A DNA stretch of 64,000 bases from Chelonoidis abingdonii (taxonomy: Eukaryota > Chordata > Testudines > Testudinidae). Every line of letters starts with the position of its first letter. The stretch's first letter is position 1. The stretch lies in contig NC_133782.1 in NCBI RefSeq assembly GCF_003597395.2, forward strand, positions 9,378,534 through 9,442,533, given 5' to 3'. Below the pieces are notes generated by a model that ran no database searches, had not been told where the DNA came from, and saw only the letters and a list, made by a program, of their open reading frames with translations. Positions 1-12,515 of the stretch are shown piece by piece. Position numbers and translations under genes: made by a program.

Positions 1-358
1 GGTATTTTGTTTTTCAATAAAAAATTTTGAAAACAACTTTCATTTCATTCTGGTGGGAAAAAATCCCTCTGTTTCATTTTATTTCCTCCTGGAAAAAGGT
101 GAAGGAGATGAAAATGAAAGTAACTGAAGGGAGAAAAGCATTTTCCCTCCTTCTGCCCCTTCTTGTCTTTTTCTTGTGCAGGATAAAAGGGGGGAAGAAA
201 AAAACCAAAATCAATTGTGATAAAGTCAGATTGTCTCACAATTCTGAAATGGAAAACTCTACAAAAATGGTTTGTGGCTCCTTTGTGAAAATTGTCCTCA
301 TCAGTGGAACTCCATTGTTCAATACAAAAAAAATGAAAATTTTTGACTAGTTCTAGAG
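1..358. repeat. AT-rich small interspersed element, right part
   Basis: Dense runs of A and T with the motif aaaatttttgact near 336-350. This resembles one end of a small non-autonomous element whose ends read gagctggtc / gaccagctc, seen again at 3814, 20141 and possibly 7203 and 60625. The left end lies outside the window. The open frames on both strands here are low-complexity and are not credible genes. Confidence 0.35.
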
Positions 359-3300
359 AAGAATTATACTTCCTTTCTCACATAGTATGTGTCTTGTCTG
401 TTTAGATTATAAAATCTCTGTGCATGTACAACAACACACACAGTAGGGCCCCGATTTTAGCCTGAGATAATAGGTTCTACAATGCAGTACAATAATAATA
501 AAAACAACAATTTCCCACCTTTATTAATTTACAGAGGTAGTCAGGGAAAAAAAAGAAAGAAGAAAAACTCCTGCAGGATATAGTGAGGCAAACTTCCTCT
601 TTCAGGTGGCCAAGTCTACTAGCAGAGGTATGTTCAACACTCTATTATTGCTTTTTCATAATGGTTTTGTGACAATCACATAAAACAGTATGTGTCCCAT
701 TACAGCAGACATAATTCAGTCTTGTCTGCAGAAATGTATCAGTATTTTTGCACAGTTAGAAAGTAGATTCTCAGACTCCCTCAGCTATTATGTTAACTAG
801 ACCTTACTAGACCTTCACTAAAAACACAGGAAAGGGAGAATGTGAAATTTGCATGCACTTTGAGTTACCTGCAACTTTTACATTCTCTTTGGTCTGCCCA
901 CAGAATTTACCATGAAAGGCCAAGCTACTAACGTAGGTTGAGAGCAGTAATTCTGAAAACATATATGTTGTACTCATGATTAGTTCTGATTTTTATGACT
1001 CAAATTTGCCAGTAGTAAATTTGCAATTTCCAAGGTTCCCATGTCCAATTTCTACCCTTCCTTAGAAAAGCTCTTTTCAGTTTGCTGACCTGATGGGAAC
1101 TTTAAAGAGTGATAAGTTAAATCAAATCAGTTCAATATGCCTTAACGTCAGTAATAGTCCCTGCAAGAATGAAAGCAGATATACATTTAAAAATAATCTC
1201 AACAATGAAAATAGCCCAAGGTCATATTTACTAAGCAAAATATTAAAATATAAAACAATGAATTCTGAGCAGCATAATCAAAAAGAAACACCTTCTTTTA
1301 CATTAGGAATGCTCTGAACTGCTGTCTTTGTCGTTTCGTCTTTTTTTTTTTCCCCCCATTAAATCAGACACTTCTAAATCAAGCCCTCAGGGAGTAAGAG
1401 ACAAAAGTGATGAGAATGCAATGCGTGAATATAAAAGTGGAGCATGTCTTTTATAACTAACTCTGTTCAGAGATCAAGGGAAATGTCACTGTTTATAGCC
1501 ATCAGTAAAGAATCAATGTAATTATATTTGTAGTGTCAATATTCTAATACATACACTGTAAAGCCACAATTACAATTTACATCTGAGCTGAACTAGGGTG
1601 TTTATCTCTCAGCTCTTTCTTTGTGTAAAATAATATCCCAAAGCCTATTTTAAATTACAGCCACCTGATTTTAACTGTAAAATACGAAGGGTCAGTACTG
1701 CACCTGGATCTGTTATACAGTGCAAACTGTACTGACCCATCTCAGAAATCTGGGTTCAAAAGCAAATGGAGAGCTTCTGCTCTTTAATCTTCTAAAGTAC
1801 TACAGCAATCATGAACTCAGTCTCAGGGTGAAGGAAGGAAATGCTCCATCCTTGGAGCAACCCCTGTCAGATCATTCATGCTGCAGTGAATTTAAGAGCA
1901 CTGGCACCAGGATCCTCCCCGTCCCCACCCATTATTGGTTACTAATATTTTGTGGAGAGGCTGAATTTTGGGAGCGGGGGCATGTGAGAGTAGTGGTATT
2001 GTTGCCCGGTTCTGCTCAGAAACCAACCTCTGCCATTTGTGACACCAGAATGAGCAGATTGTGCAGATATCAACAACATGTTCATCCTCTAGTTTCACTG
2101 TATGCTTCAGTCAGCAGTAAAACAATTGAAAGTGTTGACACTTAAATTGTAATAATTAGGCTGCATTGTTAATGACCCATACAGAGGATTCTGAACCATT
2201 CACACCTCTCAGAGATATTGTTTCAGGCTGACTGAAGACTAAAGATAGACGTCATTGTATCACTTATACTCAGTTTACATTTGCTGGTTATCTTTGCAAC
2301 CACAAGAGCTAAAGACTCACACTCTTACAGCTCAGGCGTTGTAGCACCAGGTGGCAACCTCCACAGAAAAGTAGCATCTCAGTGAGCCACTGTTTACTGG
2401 ACCAGTTCAGCCCGTTTTTTCATCACCAATACAATAAATATCATCAGTGTTTCGGTATGGCATTTGGGCTGCTGGTATTTGAGTGAACACGTTGTCTTTG
2501 GCCCAAGCACAGTGGAAGATGGAGGGACTAACATTCAATCTCATAAACAACATTCTTCACTGCAGTGATAGATGGAGTTATCTACACTCACGTTAGCCTA
2601 CCTTGAGTGAGGGTGTTGGTATCAGCAGAAAACTGTAGCTGAGTCCCCACTGCAATCGTAACTCCAGCATCAGCAGCACTTGACCTTCAACCCCCACCAC
2701 CTGACGGTACAGCCAGCTCGAATTTAAAGCAGCACTTAATTTAAGATAGAGCCTTTTGTGGGTGCACATAAATTAGGTCAGAGGCAACAGCTGAGTTATA
2801 CTTTAGGCTAACAGTGCACTGAAGGCAAGCCCTCATAGTGTGAATGAAAGAGGATGTATTGGCTGTGAACGCACTGTTTCTCTGGAAAACAACAACAACA
2901 ATCCGAGATGGCAACTACCACATGGCACCCTACAAAATCCTGAAATTAATTTTTTGGTGATGAACTCTTCCAGTTAATCTACCCTGGAACAAACAGTACA
3001 TCTCAGCACTGAAAAAAAAATACTCACAGGCAGCATGCAAAAACTTTGTATGCCTCTATCATAATTAATTGCCACCAGTGAAAATGATAATAGTTAATAG
3101 TTAATAATATTTCAGTGGTTGTCTAACAGAAAACCCTAATGCTAGCAGCACAGCTCAGGTGAGTCACCTTGCAATAACAAACATATGATACACTGTGGAA
3201 AAAATAAACACTAGATAGACGTTCCCCCAGAGGTTATTATAGATATTGATAACATAGCGCTAATAGCTTGCTTTGACTGTTTCTAAGATAGGACAGTCAA

Positions 3301-3813
3301 CATCAATTGCTTTTTCTTGTTCACTGACCATTTTTCTACTCCAGTTTGCTTTAACCAAGGAGAATACAGAAGCATTATCTTTCACTAACAATGGCTTGAT
3401 TCTTGCTGCATGGATCTCAGAGCACCACTGAATGTGCAGAGCACTGCAGGTTGTGGTGAGGACCTCGTAGAGCAGCACATGAACCAAAGCCTACCCATGC
3501 AACAGAGGACAGGTGATGTGTGCAACACAGAGGAGCTCATGGCTCTGCAACAGTACAGGGTGGGGGATTCTGTCTGGGGTCACTTCTCCAGCTTGCTGAG
3601 GTGGGGACAACATGGGCCTCTACTACATGGCAGCAGAATGCGCAGCTTTCCAAATGGTGCAGCTGGGGATCTGCACCAGTGAGTCCAGTGTATGTTCAGA
3701 ACAGCTGTGGATTCCATCTATGTAGTAGCATCACCCCTTGCCCACTGGTAGGATTAAGCCCCAAAACATGTGTACACTCTTCCCTCCCACCTCCTCCCTC
3801 TAACACTGGAGGT
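359..3813. other. AT-rich non-coding DNA, nothing recognised
   Basis: About 3.4 kb of apparently single-copy DNA. I see no conserved protein, RNA gene or clear repeat. The longest frame (1720-2145, plus, 141 codons) has no recognisable domain and no flanking splice or promoter logic. Short triplet runs such as caacaacaacaa near 2889 are present. Confidence 0.5.
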
Positions 3814-4194
3814 AGAGCTGGTCGGGAATTTTATGACGGAAAATGCAGTTTCCACAAAAGCAAACATTCCCATAGGAAAATTTTGATTTTGCTGAACATC
3901 TTCAATGTTCTGTCAGGAAAATCAAAATGAAATATGCCTATTCAACCCAAACTGGAATTTTGTTTTATTAATTGGACTGGAAATGTTTCAAATCAGTTCC
4001 AAAAGAAAATTAAAGCTGTATTTTCCTAATGTATTGCCCTATGGGAGTTGTACCTCAAGCCCACATTGTCTCCTAGAGACTAGGCTCCCTGAAGAACAAC
4101 ATCTCCCACAATGCAATGTGGACCCAGTACACCAATCTGTGTGGTGCATCATAGGACACCCAGTCAGAGAGCCTGATATCCCCATTCTCTCTGA
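3814..4194 (+). repeat. gagctggtc-type interspersed element (approximate right limit)
   Basis: Starts with agagctggtcgggaatttt, a start shared with the element at 20141, and continues as A/T-rich sequence with paired aaaattttgattttgc motifs. The right limit is unclear because a Harbinger end begins at 4195. A small non-autonomous DNA transposon is inferred; autonomy and family are unknown. Confidence 0.4.
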
Positions 4195-4279
4195 GGGTAC
4201 GTCTACACTGCACGATTATTTCGAATTAGCTTAAACCGATATTACAAAACAGATCTAATAAAATCGGTTTAGCGCGTCC
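4195..4279 (+). mobile_element. PIF/Harbinger 5' terminal fragment (85 bp)
   Basis: Begins gggtacgtctacactgcacg and runs to gcgcgtcc. It matches the first ~85 bases of the large Harbinger at 12171 with a few substitutions. After gcgcgtcc the similarity stops abruptly and the sequence becomes the tail of a hAT element. With 7141-7197 it forms a pair of Harbinger ends 3.0 kb apart, enclosing a duplicated segment. The flanking triplets are tga (left) and tta (right), not a clean duplication. Confidence 0.85.
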
Positions 4280-4485
4280 TTGCTATTGTAAATCATATGA
4301 TAATGTTGACTAACCAATCGCACAACAATATGCAAATAATCTTAGTAAAATGTTTATATGTTTAAACGTTGCTATATAAGAAAGAACTTGTGATCTTAAT
4401 CACATATAATTTTAATGGCAGCGATTAATTTTTGTTGTGAGTCTATATCGCAGTTGACTTATAACTGCGATTATTGACAGCCCTA
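4280..4485 (+). mobile_element. Right tail of palindromic hAT element, degraded copy
   Basis: The last part, up to gacagccctag, aligns with the right end of the hAT at 8723-9619 (gcgattaattttt, aactgcgattattgacagcc). It carries many small insertions and deletions. The alignment can be followed with increasing noise back to about 4280, the equivalent of about 9434. The left half and left end of the element are absent here. Confidence 0.7.
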
Positions 4486-7140
4486 GTTATATTAATCATA
4501 TTTCCCAATGACATAATTTACTTAATATCATATATTTCTTTGAACAATTTATATATGTGTGCCCATAAAAGTACTTCTGTGTACCGAACGTACTACTTAT
4601 ATTTTCCTGGTCTAGATTACCAGGACAAGCTTTTACAGACCTTTGAATTCCTACGAAATAAAATCTAATAATGATAAAGATTAACATTTGGTGTGCAAAA
4701 ATTATGCCTCTCCCTAATACTATAGATAGGTGGCTCAAAAGTAATTATTTTCTTTTTATTCATTTTAGCATTAAGGTACCAGACTTTAGTTATCCGCACA
4801 GTACCAGTTTATCTCCTTTCTCAATATCTAATGAAAAAGAACAATATTTACAAAACGTCGGTCACTTCTTTTTCTGCCTCTCAGCTCGGCAGAGTATCAT
4901 GGTTCAGTCCTCTCAAGTGAGCTTGGTTGTGGAATGATATAAAGACCCACACATAAGACAAGGTTAAAAAATTAGTCATTGATACGCCTTTTACCCATTT
5001 TACAATGTAGAATTTTAATGAGGAATTGCTGTAAGGGACTTTGCACAGACAAAGCAGTTTAATTAACTCAGCAATTCAGAAAGCAGCCTGAGTTAATGAC
5101 TCCTTGTAATTTTTAAATTATCAAGGAAGAACCTTTGTTTGTGCGTCTTTTTCTTTTTACTACTGTATATCATATTAAAATTTTTCCTTCTAAACGTAGG
5201 CCAATAATTTATATTTTATTATCTTTCGTTTGGCAAATAAACAAATGATGTAAACAAATTATGTGAGGGGCACACACAGGGTATTCACAGATGGCAGTAT
5301 TGTCGGACGTTTGGTGCTTTTTATTGTTTGCGTTTATGCATTCAACCATTTTATAATCGGTTCAAAATTTCTAATGTGAGTCTGTAGGTTGAGAAATTCA
5401 TCATGATGATAAGGAACAAGGAAGACCTCCAAATTGAAAACCATTAGTGTGTGAAGTGAGAATGGGAACAATGTGGATCCTATGTCTTCCCGTGCATGAC
5501 AACACAGGCTTAGGGCTCATAGACAAGGCTGCGAAGTCGATGATGGCTTCAGTAGGCCGTGGCTTCTCATTATTGCAAGAAAGTTGTCACAATGCACACT
5601 CACTCTGCAGGCGTTACTTCGTCCTATATTGTAAAATGCACTGGAGAGTATTCAGACTTGTACCTCAAGCACTAGAGAAGTTTCCTACAACAAAGGCTGC
5701 TATTTGGGGGTTTTCTACATAGGAGGTGGCGATGCATATATCACCCATAAGTTTAACTATAGGCTGGATTTTCAAAAAGAGTGAATCCAGCATAAAACCA
5801 TTTTAGAGTCAAATCAAAAGCAAGCCTCTGATCTTTGAGTGCATTCAATTATTGGGTGCCTTCGCTGAGGTCAGCCTTTGCGCACTCTCAGCTACCCACT
5901 GATGTCAGCCGGAGTTGTGGGTGCTCACCAGGCCCAAGGATGTCTCAGTTTGGGTTCCAGACTTTGAGACACTCAAAATCAGGCGAGCAGATTTGGGAAT
6001 TTTGCGCCCATACATTCATTGGTTCTCCATTTACCTTCTGTGATTGAAATGGGTAAAATATTTCAATTAAAATAATAGAGTAAGTAATAGCAATAATATT
6101 TACTATCTCACAGGGAGGGATCTGAGGTTTAATAGCTTGGGGACTCCTGAAAAAAGGTGGCACAGAAGTGGAGAATTATTATACAACACCAATAGCATTT
6201 GTGCCTTCCACAACTTTAATAAGACCTTTTTTCACTCGCATTGACGTGGCTTATATTTAATCTGGAGTTAAATAGCTGTAGATAACAAACCAATCCGTGG
6301 TTTATTTTTCCCCCCTTTGGCTTTTTTTCTTGTTTTCCCATTAAAAAAGGAAGATGGACAGAGTTTGCCAAAGCAGTGGATAACTGAGAACTAATATAAA
6401 GGACTGTGTGTTATATTTTTAAATATTTGGACTGTCACCGGATAAAGCTGGTGGTTTGGCATTCTCATTTCACAGACATGCGGCTTGATTCAAATCTGCA
6501 CTGATAAAAGGTGAGTCTTTTGATTCGTATTTACTAGGCTCTGATCAGCATCCAGCGTAGCTTATATCATACTGAATCTAATACAGAAAATTAAAAATCT
6601 ACCTTAAATATAAAATTTTAAACTCGTTTTACATTTTTACTGAATGGTTTTCTTTTCAAGAATAGTTTCCTTATTTTTATTATAATTTACATTTACTGTA
6701 AATATATCTAGATTCATAAATAAATAGATTTGCGTCCTGTAATACACATCTCTATACACAGCAACTCATTATTCTATCCTCAGAGACAATTGAGAACCAT
6801 CCAGTGTTGTAACTCACTTAGAAGCTCGTTATTCTGAGAATTCATACAAGGAAGGGACACTTCTTAAATAGTGAGGATGAATATGATGCATTTGTCAAGC
6901 AACCATTTGAAGATATTGGATGCAGATTTATCTTAGGGCTTTGATACTCCAAACGTTTGGTACAGATTTTCTAGGACTCCAATGCTTTATGCCAGAGTGA
7001 GGGAAAGTCACCCTCCTCCCACCCTGCATGAAAAACAGATGTAGACTAAACCGTGCACTCAGATTCCCTGACCAGTTCATTTAGGCCACCTGAAAGGGTC
7101 TACTCCTCTATATACCATATACAGAGTTTTTGAGACATAC
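4280..7140 (+). repeat. Duplicated segment, copy A (2.86 kb)
   Basis: Collinear with 9434-12170 from end to end. Shared landmarks include cacacacagggtattcaca (5271 / 10373), gatgtcagccggagttgtgg (5899 / 10980) and tttatgccagagtgaggga-like sequence (6987 / 12020). The differences are dominated by single-base and short indels spread evenly, often at homopolymers. Copy A ends at gagacatac, exactly the base where the full Harbinger begins after copy B. No coding frame is conserved between the copies, so the frames here are not genes. Confidence 0.9.
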
Positions 7141-7197
7141 CGTTAAATCGGTATATCGGCCATTAAACCGATTTAAAGTCGCAGTGTAGACCTGGCC
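7141..7197 (+). mobile_element. PIF/Harbinger 3' terminal fragment (57 bp)
   Basis: Nearly identical to the last 57 bases of the Harbinger at 20062-20118 (cgttaaatcggtatatc to gcagtgtagacctggcc). It abuts duplicated segment copy A with no intervening sequence. The terminal 17 bases are an imperfect inverse of the 5' end at 4195. Confidence 0.88.
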
Positions 7198-7202
7198 TTA
7201 TA

Positions 7203-7440
7203 TTCCAGGCTCCTGTTTAATGCTGATTTGACTCAAAAGGAAGCATTTCAAGTCAATTCAACAAAGTGAAAAATATCAATATCAGAATAGCAAAAATGTT
7301 TTGATTCAGAAACATCAAAACATTTCAAATTAAAACAAAATTTTTCAGAATTCTGTTCCAAATTTTTTTACATTTCAACTTTTCATCCTGTTTTGGGACG
7401 AAAACAAATTCCAAAGTTTGTTCTGCTCTAATTAAAGGCT
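7203..7440. repeat. A/T-rich interspersed element, probable
   Basis: Dense aaaatttttcag / caaatttttttac motifs, with text related in style to the gagctggtc-type small elements. Limits and family are uncertain. It may be the other half of the element at 3814 split by the 4195-7197 insertion, but I cannot demonstrate a shared target duplication. Confidence 0.3.
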
Positions 7441-8722
7441 CCATTTTCAGCCAGCATCAAGCTGGGCTCTGAATTTACATGTCCACTTTGCACAAACTAT
7501 TCCCTCAAAAAGCGTTTGTGTGGAGAATACAAAACCTACAAACTTTTGCCTGGGCACAAAATTGGAGATGAACATGTGGTCACAAACTCAGAAAATACTG
7601 AAAAACCATAAAAAAAAGTATATCAAAACTGAGAATAATACAGGCCTTACTTCTCCACAGGGTATCCAACCTTCCAGTGCTCAGAGAACTGGAACAGCGA
7701 AGTATGTTCTTATATCTTTTGATTTACCATACATAAGGAAACTTCCACTCTTTAAGACCTGAGACACTTACCTAGAAATAAAGAAGAGCGCACATTAAGC
7801 AGAGCTACATTTTTTGTTCACTTTTGTTTTTTAAAATGACAAAGAAACTTTGGTCAAACTTTTTATTATACTTTATAATTCTATGTTATAAATACTTTAT
7901 ATGCATAATATTAATATTGCATTTATAAATGATTTATATAGTGTTAATAAATTATTAGTAGTTGTTCTAATGAATGCTTAATCAATTGTTATATTGTTCT
8001 GAAGCCTAACAAATCAGTAGGTTTCTTATAACTCTGGCGTATAACCATCATTTCTTGCATGTTACATACTTATAATATTTATAAGTTTTATTAAATCTTT
8101 ACTCATCATTTGTAAATGGAACCTTAATGTCAGTGCAACCAAGAATTTCTTAACTGGTGCGATGCCATATACACTAAAACAATATACAAAAAGATGGAGC
8201 TTCATTAATAGATAAGGCTGAAATTCAGGAGGCAATCCTATTCAGGACAACACTTTAAAGGTGCTTAGCGATAAGCATTTACTTAAACTTCCACCTTTAG
8301 GCCAAGACTTGACAATAGCAGACTTGATCATGTTATGTTCTTTCCTGAACTGAGGCCTGTATTTGGATATCACATAAAAAGTTAAGAGAGACTAATGTGG
8401 GAGGATAAACTAAGGAACAAAACAATATTTGGATTATACTTCTGATTATTTATTTTAATGATTCAGGACCCAATTTTGCAGTCTTTGCTCATGTAAATAG
8501 ACCTTACTTTCAAGAATACTTCCATCAATTTCAGTAGCACATGTGCGGATATGGGCTGCATGATCAGGCCCAAGCTTTGTATTCTGGGATTATGGCTTGT
8601 AGAACATTAAAAATGAATACAGCATTTTTGGCTTCCGTTCATTCAGGCGAGCACTTAAGTACCTCCTTAAGTGCTGTCCAAAATAGCAGTGCTTCCTAAA
8701 ATTGGGAGCAAAATGTTTCTAT
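7441..8722. other. Non-coding DNA, nothing recognised
   Basis: About 1.3 kb of AT-rich sequence. A short palindromic run (cacttaagtacctccttaagtg, 8651-8672) may be a remnant of the cacttaagcacgtgctt fold-back family seen again at 57950. No coding region is supported. Confidence 0.45.
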
Positions 8723-9619
8723 TAGGGCTCTCTAGCGATTTAAAAAACATGATTTATCGTGCTGTTAAACAATAATAGAACACCATTTATTTATATATTT
8801 TTGAATGTTTTCCACATTTTCAAATATATTTATTTCTATTTCAACAAAGAATACGAAGTGTACAGTGCTCATCTTATATTTTTTATTGTAAATATTTCAA
8901 CTGTAAAAATAAAAGAAATAGTATTTTTCAATTCACTTAATACAAGTGCTGTAGTGTAAAGTGCTCTTTACCATGAAAGTTAAACTTACAAATGTAGAAT
9001 TATGCTCAAAAAATAACTGTATTCAAAAATAAAACGTCAAACTTTAGAGCCTACAAGTGCACTTAGTCCTACTTCTTGTTCAGCCAATTGCTCAGACAAA
9101 CAAGTCTGTTTACATGCACAGAAGATAATGCTGCCCATTTCTTGTTTACAATGTCACCTGAAAGTGAATGTAAATGTAAACAAACTTGTTTGTCTTAGCA
9201 ATTGGTTGAACAAGAAGTAGAACTTGGTGGACTTGTGGGCTCTGAAGTTTTACATTGTTTTGTTTTTGAGTACAGCTATGTAACAAAAAAATCTACATTT
9301 GTAAGCTACACTTTCACAATAAAGAGATTGCACTACAGTACTTGTATGAGGTGAATTGAAAAATATAATTTCTTTTATCATTTTTACAGTGCAAATATTT
9401 GTAATACAAATAATATACAGTGAGCACTGTTCACTTGTATTCTATGTTGTAATTGAAATCAATATATTTGAAACCATAGAAAAACATCCAAAATATTTAA
9501 TAAATTTTATTGTTTAACAGTACAATTAAAACTGTGATTAATCACGATTAATTTTTTAAATGGCGATTAATTTTTTTGAGTTAATCGCGTGACTTAACTG
9601 CGATTATTTGACAGCCCTA
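8723..9619. mobile_element. hAT-type fold-back element, near full-length palindrome (897 bp)
   Basis: The left end reads tagggctct and the right end gacagcccta. The flanks are gtttctat (8715-8722) and gtttttat (9620-9627), an 8-bp target duplication with one mismatch, as expected for hAT transposons. The element is two imperfect inverted arms of about 400 bp (about 8723-9115 and 9179-9619) around a short loop near 9116-9178. Paired motifs include ttcttgttcagccaattgct / agcaattggttgaacaagaa. No transposase is encoded, so it is non-autonomous. A transcript would fold into a long hairpin. The short plus frame at 8759-8959 is a chance frame inside the arm. Confidence 0.9.
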
Positions 9620-12170
9620 GTTTTTATATATATTTCCCATGACATATTTATATATATTTCTTGAACAAGTTTATAATATTTCCCCATAAAGTACTCTGTG
9701 GTACCAACTCTACTATATTTTTATCCTTCTAAGATTACAGGACAAGCCTTTTACAGACCTGTTATTCCTACAAAATAAAATCTATAAAGATTAAAGATTA
9801 ACATTTGTTGAAAAATGCCTCTCCCTAATACTATAGAGATGCCATAAAAAGTAATACTTTTCTTTATTATATCATTTTATGGTACCAGAACTTTAGTATC
9901 CCACAGTACCAGTATCTCCTTCTCAATATCTAAATGAAAAAGAACACATATTACAAAAAGTGGTCACTTCTTTTCTCTGCCCTCTCAGCTCGGCAAATAT
10001 ATGTTAAGTCTCTTCAAAGTGAGCTGTGTTGTGGAATGAGATAAGACCCACAGTAAAGACAAAGGTTTAAACAAAATTAGTCATTGTAGACGCACTTTTA
10101 CCCATTTTGACAATGTAGAATTTTAATGAGAGAATGCTGTAAGGACTTTGCACAGAAACAAGCAGTTTAATTAACTCAGCAATTCAGAAAGCAAGCCTGA
10201 GTAATGACTTTGTAATTTTTAATTATCAAGGAAGAACCCTTGTTTGTGCGCTCTTTTTCTTTATTACTACTGTATATCCTATTAAAATTTAATTTCCATT
10301 CTCAAACTAGGCCAATAATATTTTCATTGTTTGGCAAATAAAAACAATAATGTAAACAAATTAGTGAGGGGCACACACAGGGTATTCACAGAATGGCATT
10401 GTCGGGTTTGTGTTTATTGTTTTGGTTTAGCATTCAAACCATTTTATAATCGTTCAGAAATTTCTAATGGATACATGTAGAGTGAAATTCATTCATTGAT
10501 GTAAGGAACAAGGAAGACCTCCAATGAAAACCATAGTGGTGTGAAGTTGAGAATGGGAACAAATGGGGAGCCTATGTCTCCCGTGAATGACACAGATGGC
10601 TTAGGGCTTCATAGACAAGTGCTGGGGTCGTGATGGCTTCAAGGTAGGGCCAGTGGGCTTCTAATTATGCAAGAAAAGTTCACAATGCACACTCATCTGC
10701 AGGGTTACTTCTCCAATTATTGTAAAAGCACTGGAGAGTAGCAGACTTGTCACCTCAAGCACCTGAGAAGTTTCCTACACAAAGGCTGCTATTTGGGGGT
10801 TTTCTACAAGGAGGTGGAGATGAATTTCACCCATAAGTTTAAACTATAGCCTGGATTTTCAAAGAAAGGTGCATCCAGATAAACCATTTAAGGTCCAAAT
10901 TTCAAAAGCAGCCTCTGATTTTGAGTGCATCAATTATTGGGTGCCCATCCTGAGTCACCTGAGCACTCTCAGCTCCCACTGATGTCAGCCGGAGTTGTGG
11001 GTGCTCAACCAGGCCCAAGATGTCTCAGTTTGGGTTCCAGAACTGAGACACTCAAAATCAGCGAGCGATTTGGGAAATTTTGGCCCTAACATTCATTGGT
11101 TCTCCATTTACCTTCTGTGAAATGGGTAAAATAATTCAATAAAATGAATTAGAGTAAGTAATAGCAATAATATTTACTTATCTCACAGGAGGGATATGAG
11201 GTTTAATAGCTTGGGGACTCCTGAACAAAAGGTGGCACAGAAGTGAGAATTATTATACAACACCATTAGCAATTTTGCCTCCACAACTTTTTAATAAGAC
11301 CTTTTTTCACTCGCATGAGTGGCTTATATACATCTGAGTTAAATAGCTGTAGATAACAAACAATCCGTGGTTTATTTTTTCCCTGCTTCTGTCCAAATAG
11401 AAGATGGACAGAGTTTAGCCAAAAGCAGTGGATAACTGAGAACTAATATAAAGGACTGTAGTGTTAATATTTGTTAACTATTTGACTTACACCAGGATAA
11501 AGCTTTTTGGCATTCATTTCACAGCACAATGGGCTTGATCCAAAGCTCACTGAATAAAGGTGAGTCTTTTGATTCGTTTTACTAGGCTCTGAATCAGATC
11601 CAGCGTTAGCTTATATCATACTGAAATCAATAACAGAAAATGTTAAAATCTACCCTAAATATAAAATTTAAAAAACTGTTTAAATATTTTACTGAACTGG
11701 TTTTTTTTTCAAAATGTTTCCTTATTTTTTATATAATTTTGAAATTTACTGCTAATATACTACATTCATAAATAAATAGATTTGCGTCCTGTATACACAT
11801 CTGTTACCACAGCAACTCATTATTTCCTCAGCAGACAATGAAAACCTCCATTTGGAACTCACTTAGAAGCTCGTTATTCTGAATTTCATACAGAAAGGGA
11901 CACTCTTAAAAGTGAAGATGAATAATGATGCATTTGTCAAAAACCCATGAAGATTTGGATGCCAGATTTATCTAGGGCTTTGATACTCCAAACGTGGTAC
12001 AGATTTTCTAGACTCCAATGCTTTATGCAGAGTGAGGGAAAGTCACCGCTCCTCCCACCCTGCATGAAAACAGAGTGAGACTAAACCGTGACTCAAATTC
12101 ACCTGACCAGTTCATTAGGCCACCTGAAGCTACTCCTCTTATACCATATACAGGAGTTTTGAGACATACA
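9434..12170 (+). repeat. Duplicated segment, copy B (2.74 kb)
   Basis: Partner of 4280-7140. It starts inside the right arm of the hAT element and continues as otherwise unrecognised non-coding DNA to gagacataca, where the full-length Harbinger begins. It is about 120 bases shorter than copy A because of many small indels. No gene is supported in either copy. Confidence 0.9.
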
Positions 12171-12515
12171 GGGTACGTCTACACTGCACGATTATTTCGA
12201 AGTAGTTTAAACCGATATTACGAAACCGATGTTATAAAATTGGTTTTGCGCGTCCACAATGCGATCACAAAATCGATTGCTTGTGTCCATGGTCCAAGGC
12301 TACCATCGATTTCAGGAGCGGTGCACTGTGGGTAGCTGTTCCTCAGCTATCCCATAGTCCACTTCCGTGTTGAGAGCACAGTGCCTGATGGGCCAGAAAA
12401 CACATTGCCCCGGGTGGTGCTGGTACAGCCTCACCCCTCCCTTTGTGAGGCAGCAGACAACCCTTTGGCGCGTTTTTCGCGGAGTGCATTGAGCAAACGC
12501 CATAGCACAGCAATC

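Noticed and set aside
1720..2145. 141-codon plus frame
   Set aside because: No recognisable domain, no codon or splice context, and an AT-rich non-coding setting. A chance frame of this length is expected in 64 kb.
4474..6163. Several short frames in duplicated segment copy A
   Set aside because: None is preserved in copy B, so they are not under coding constraint.
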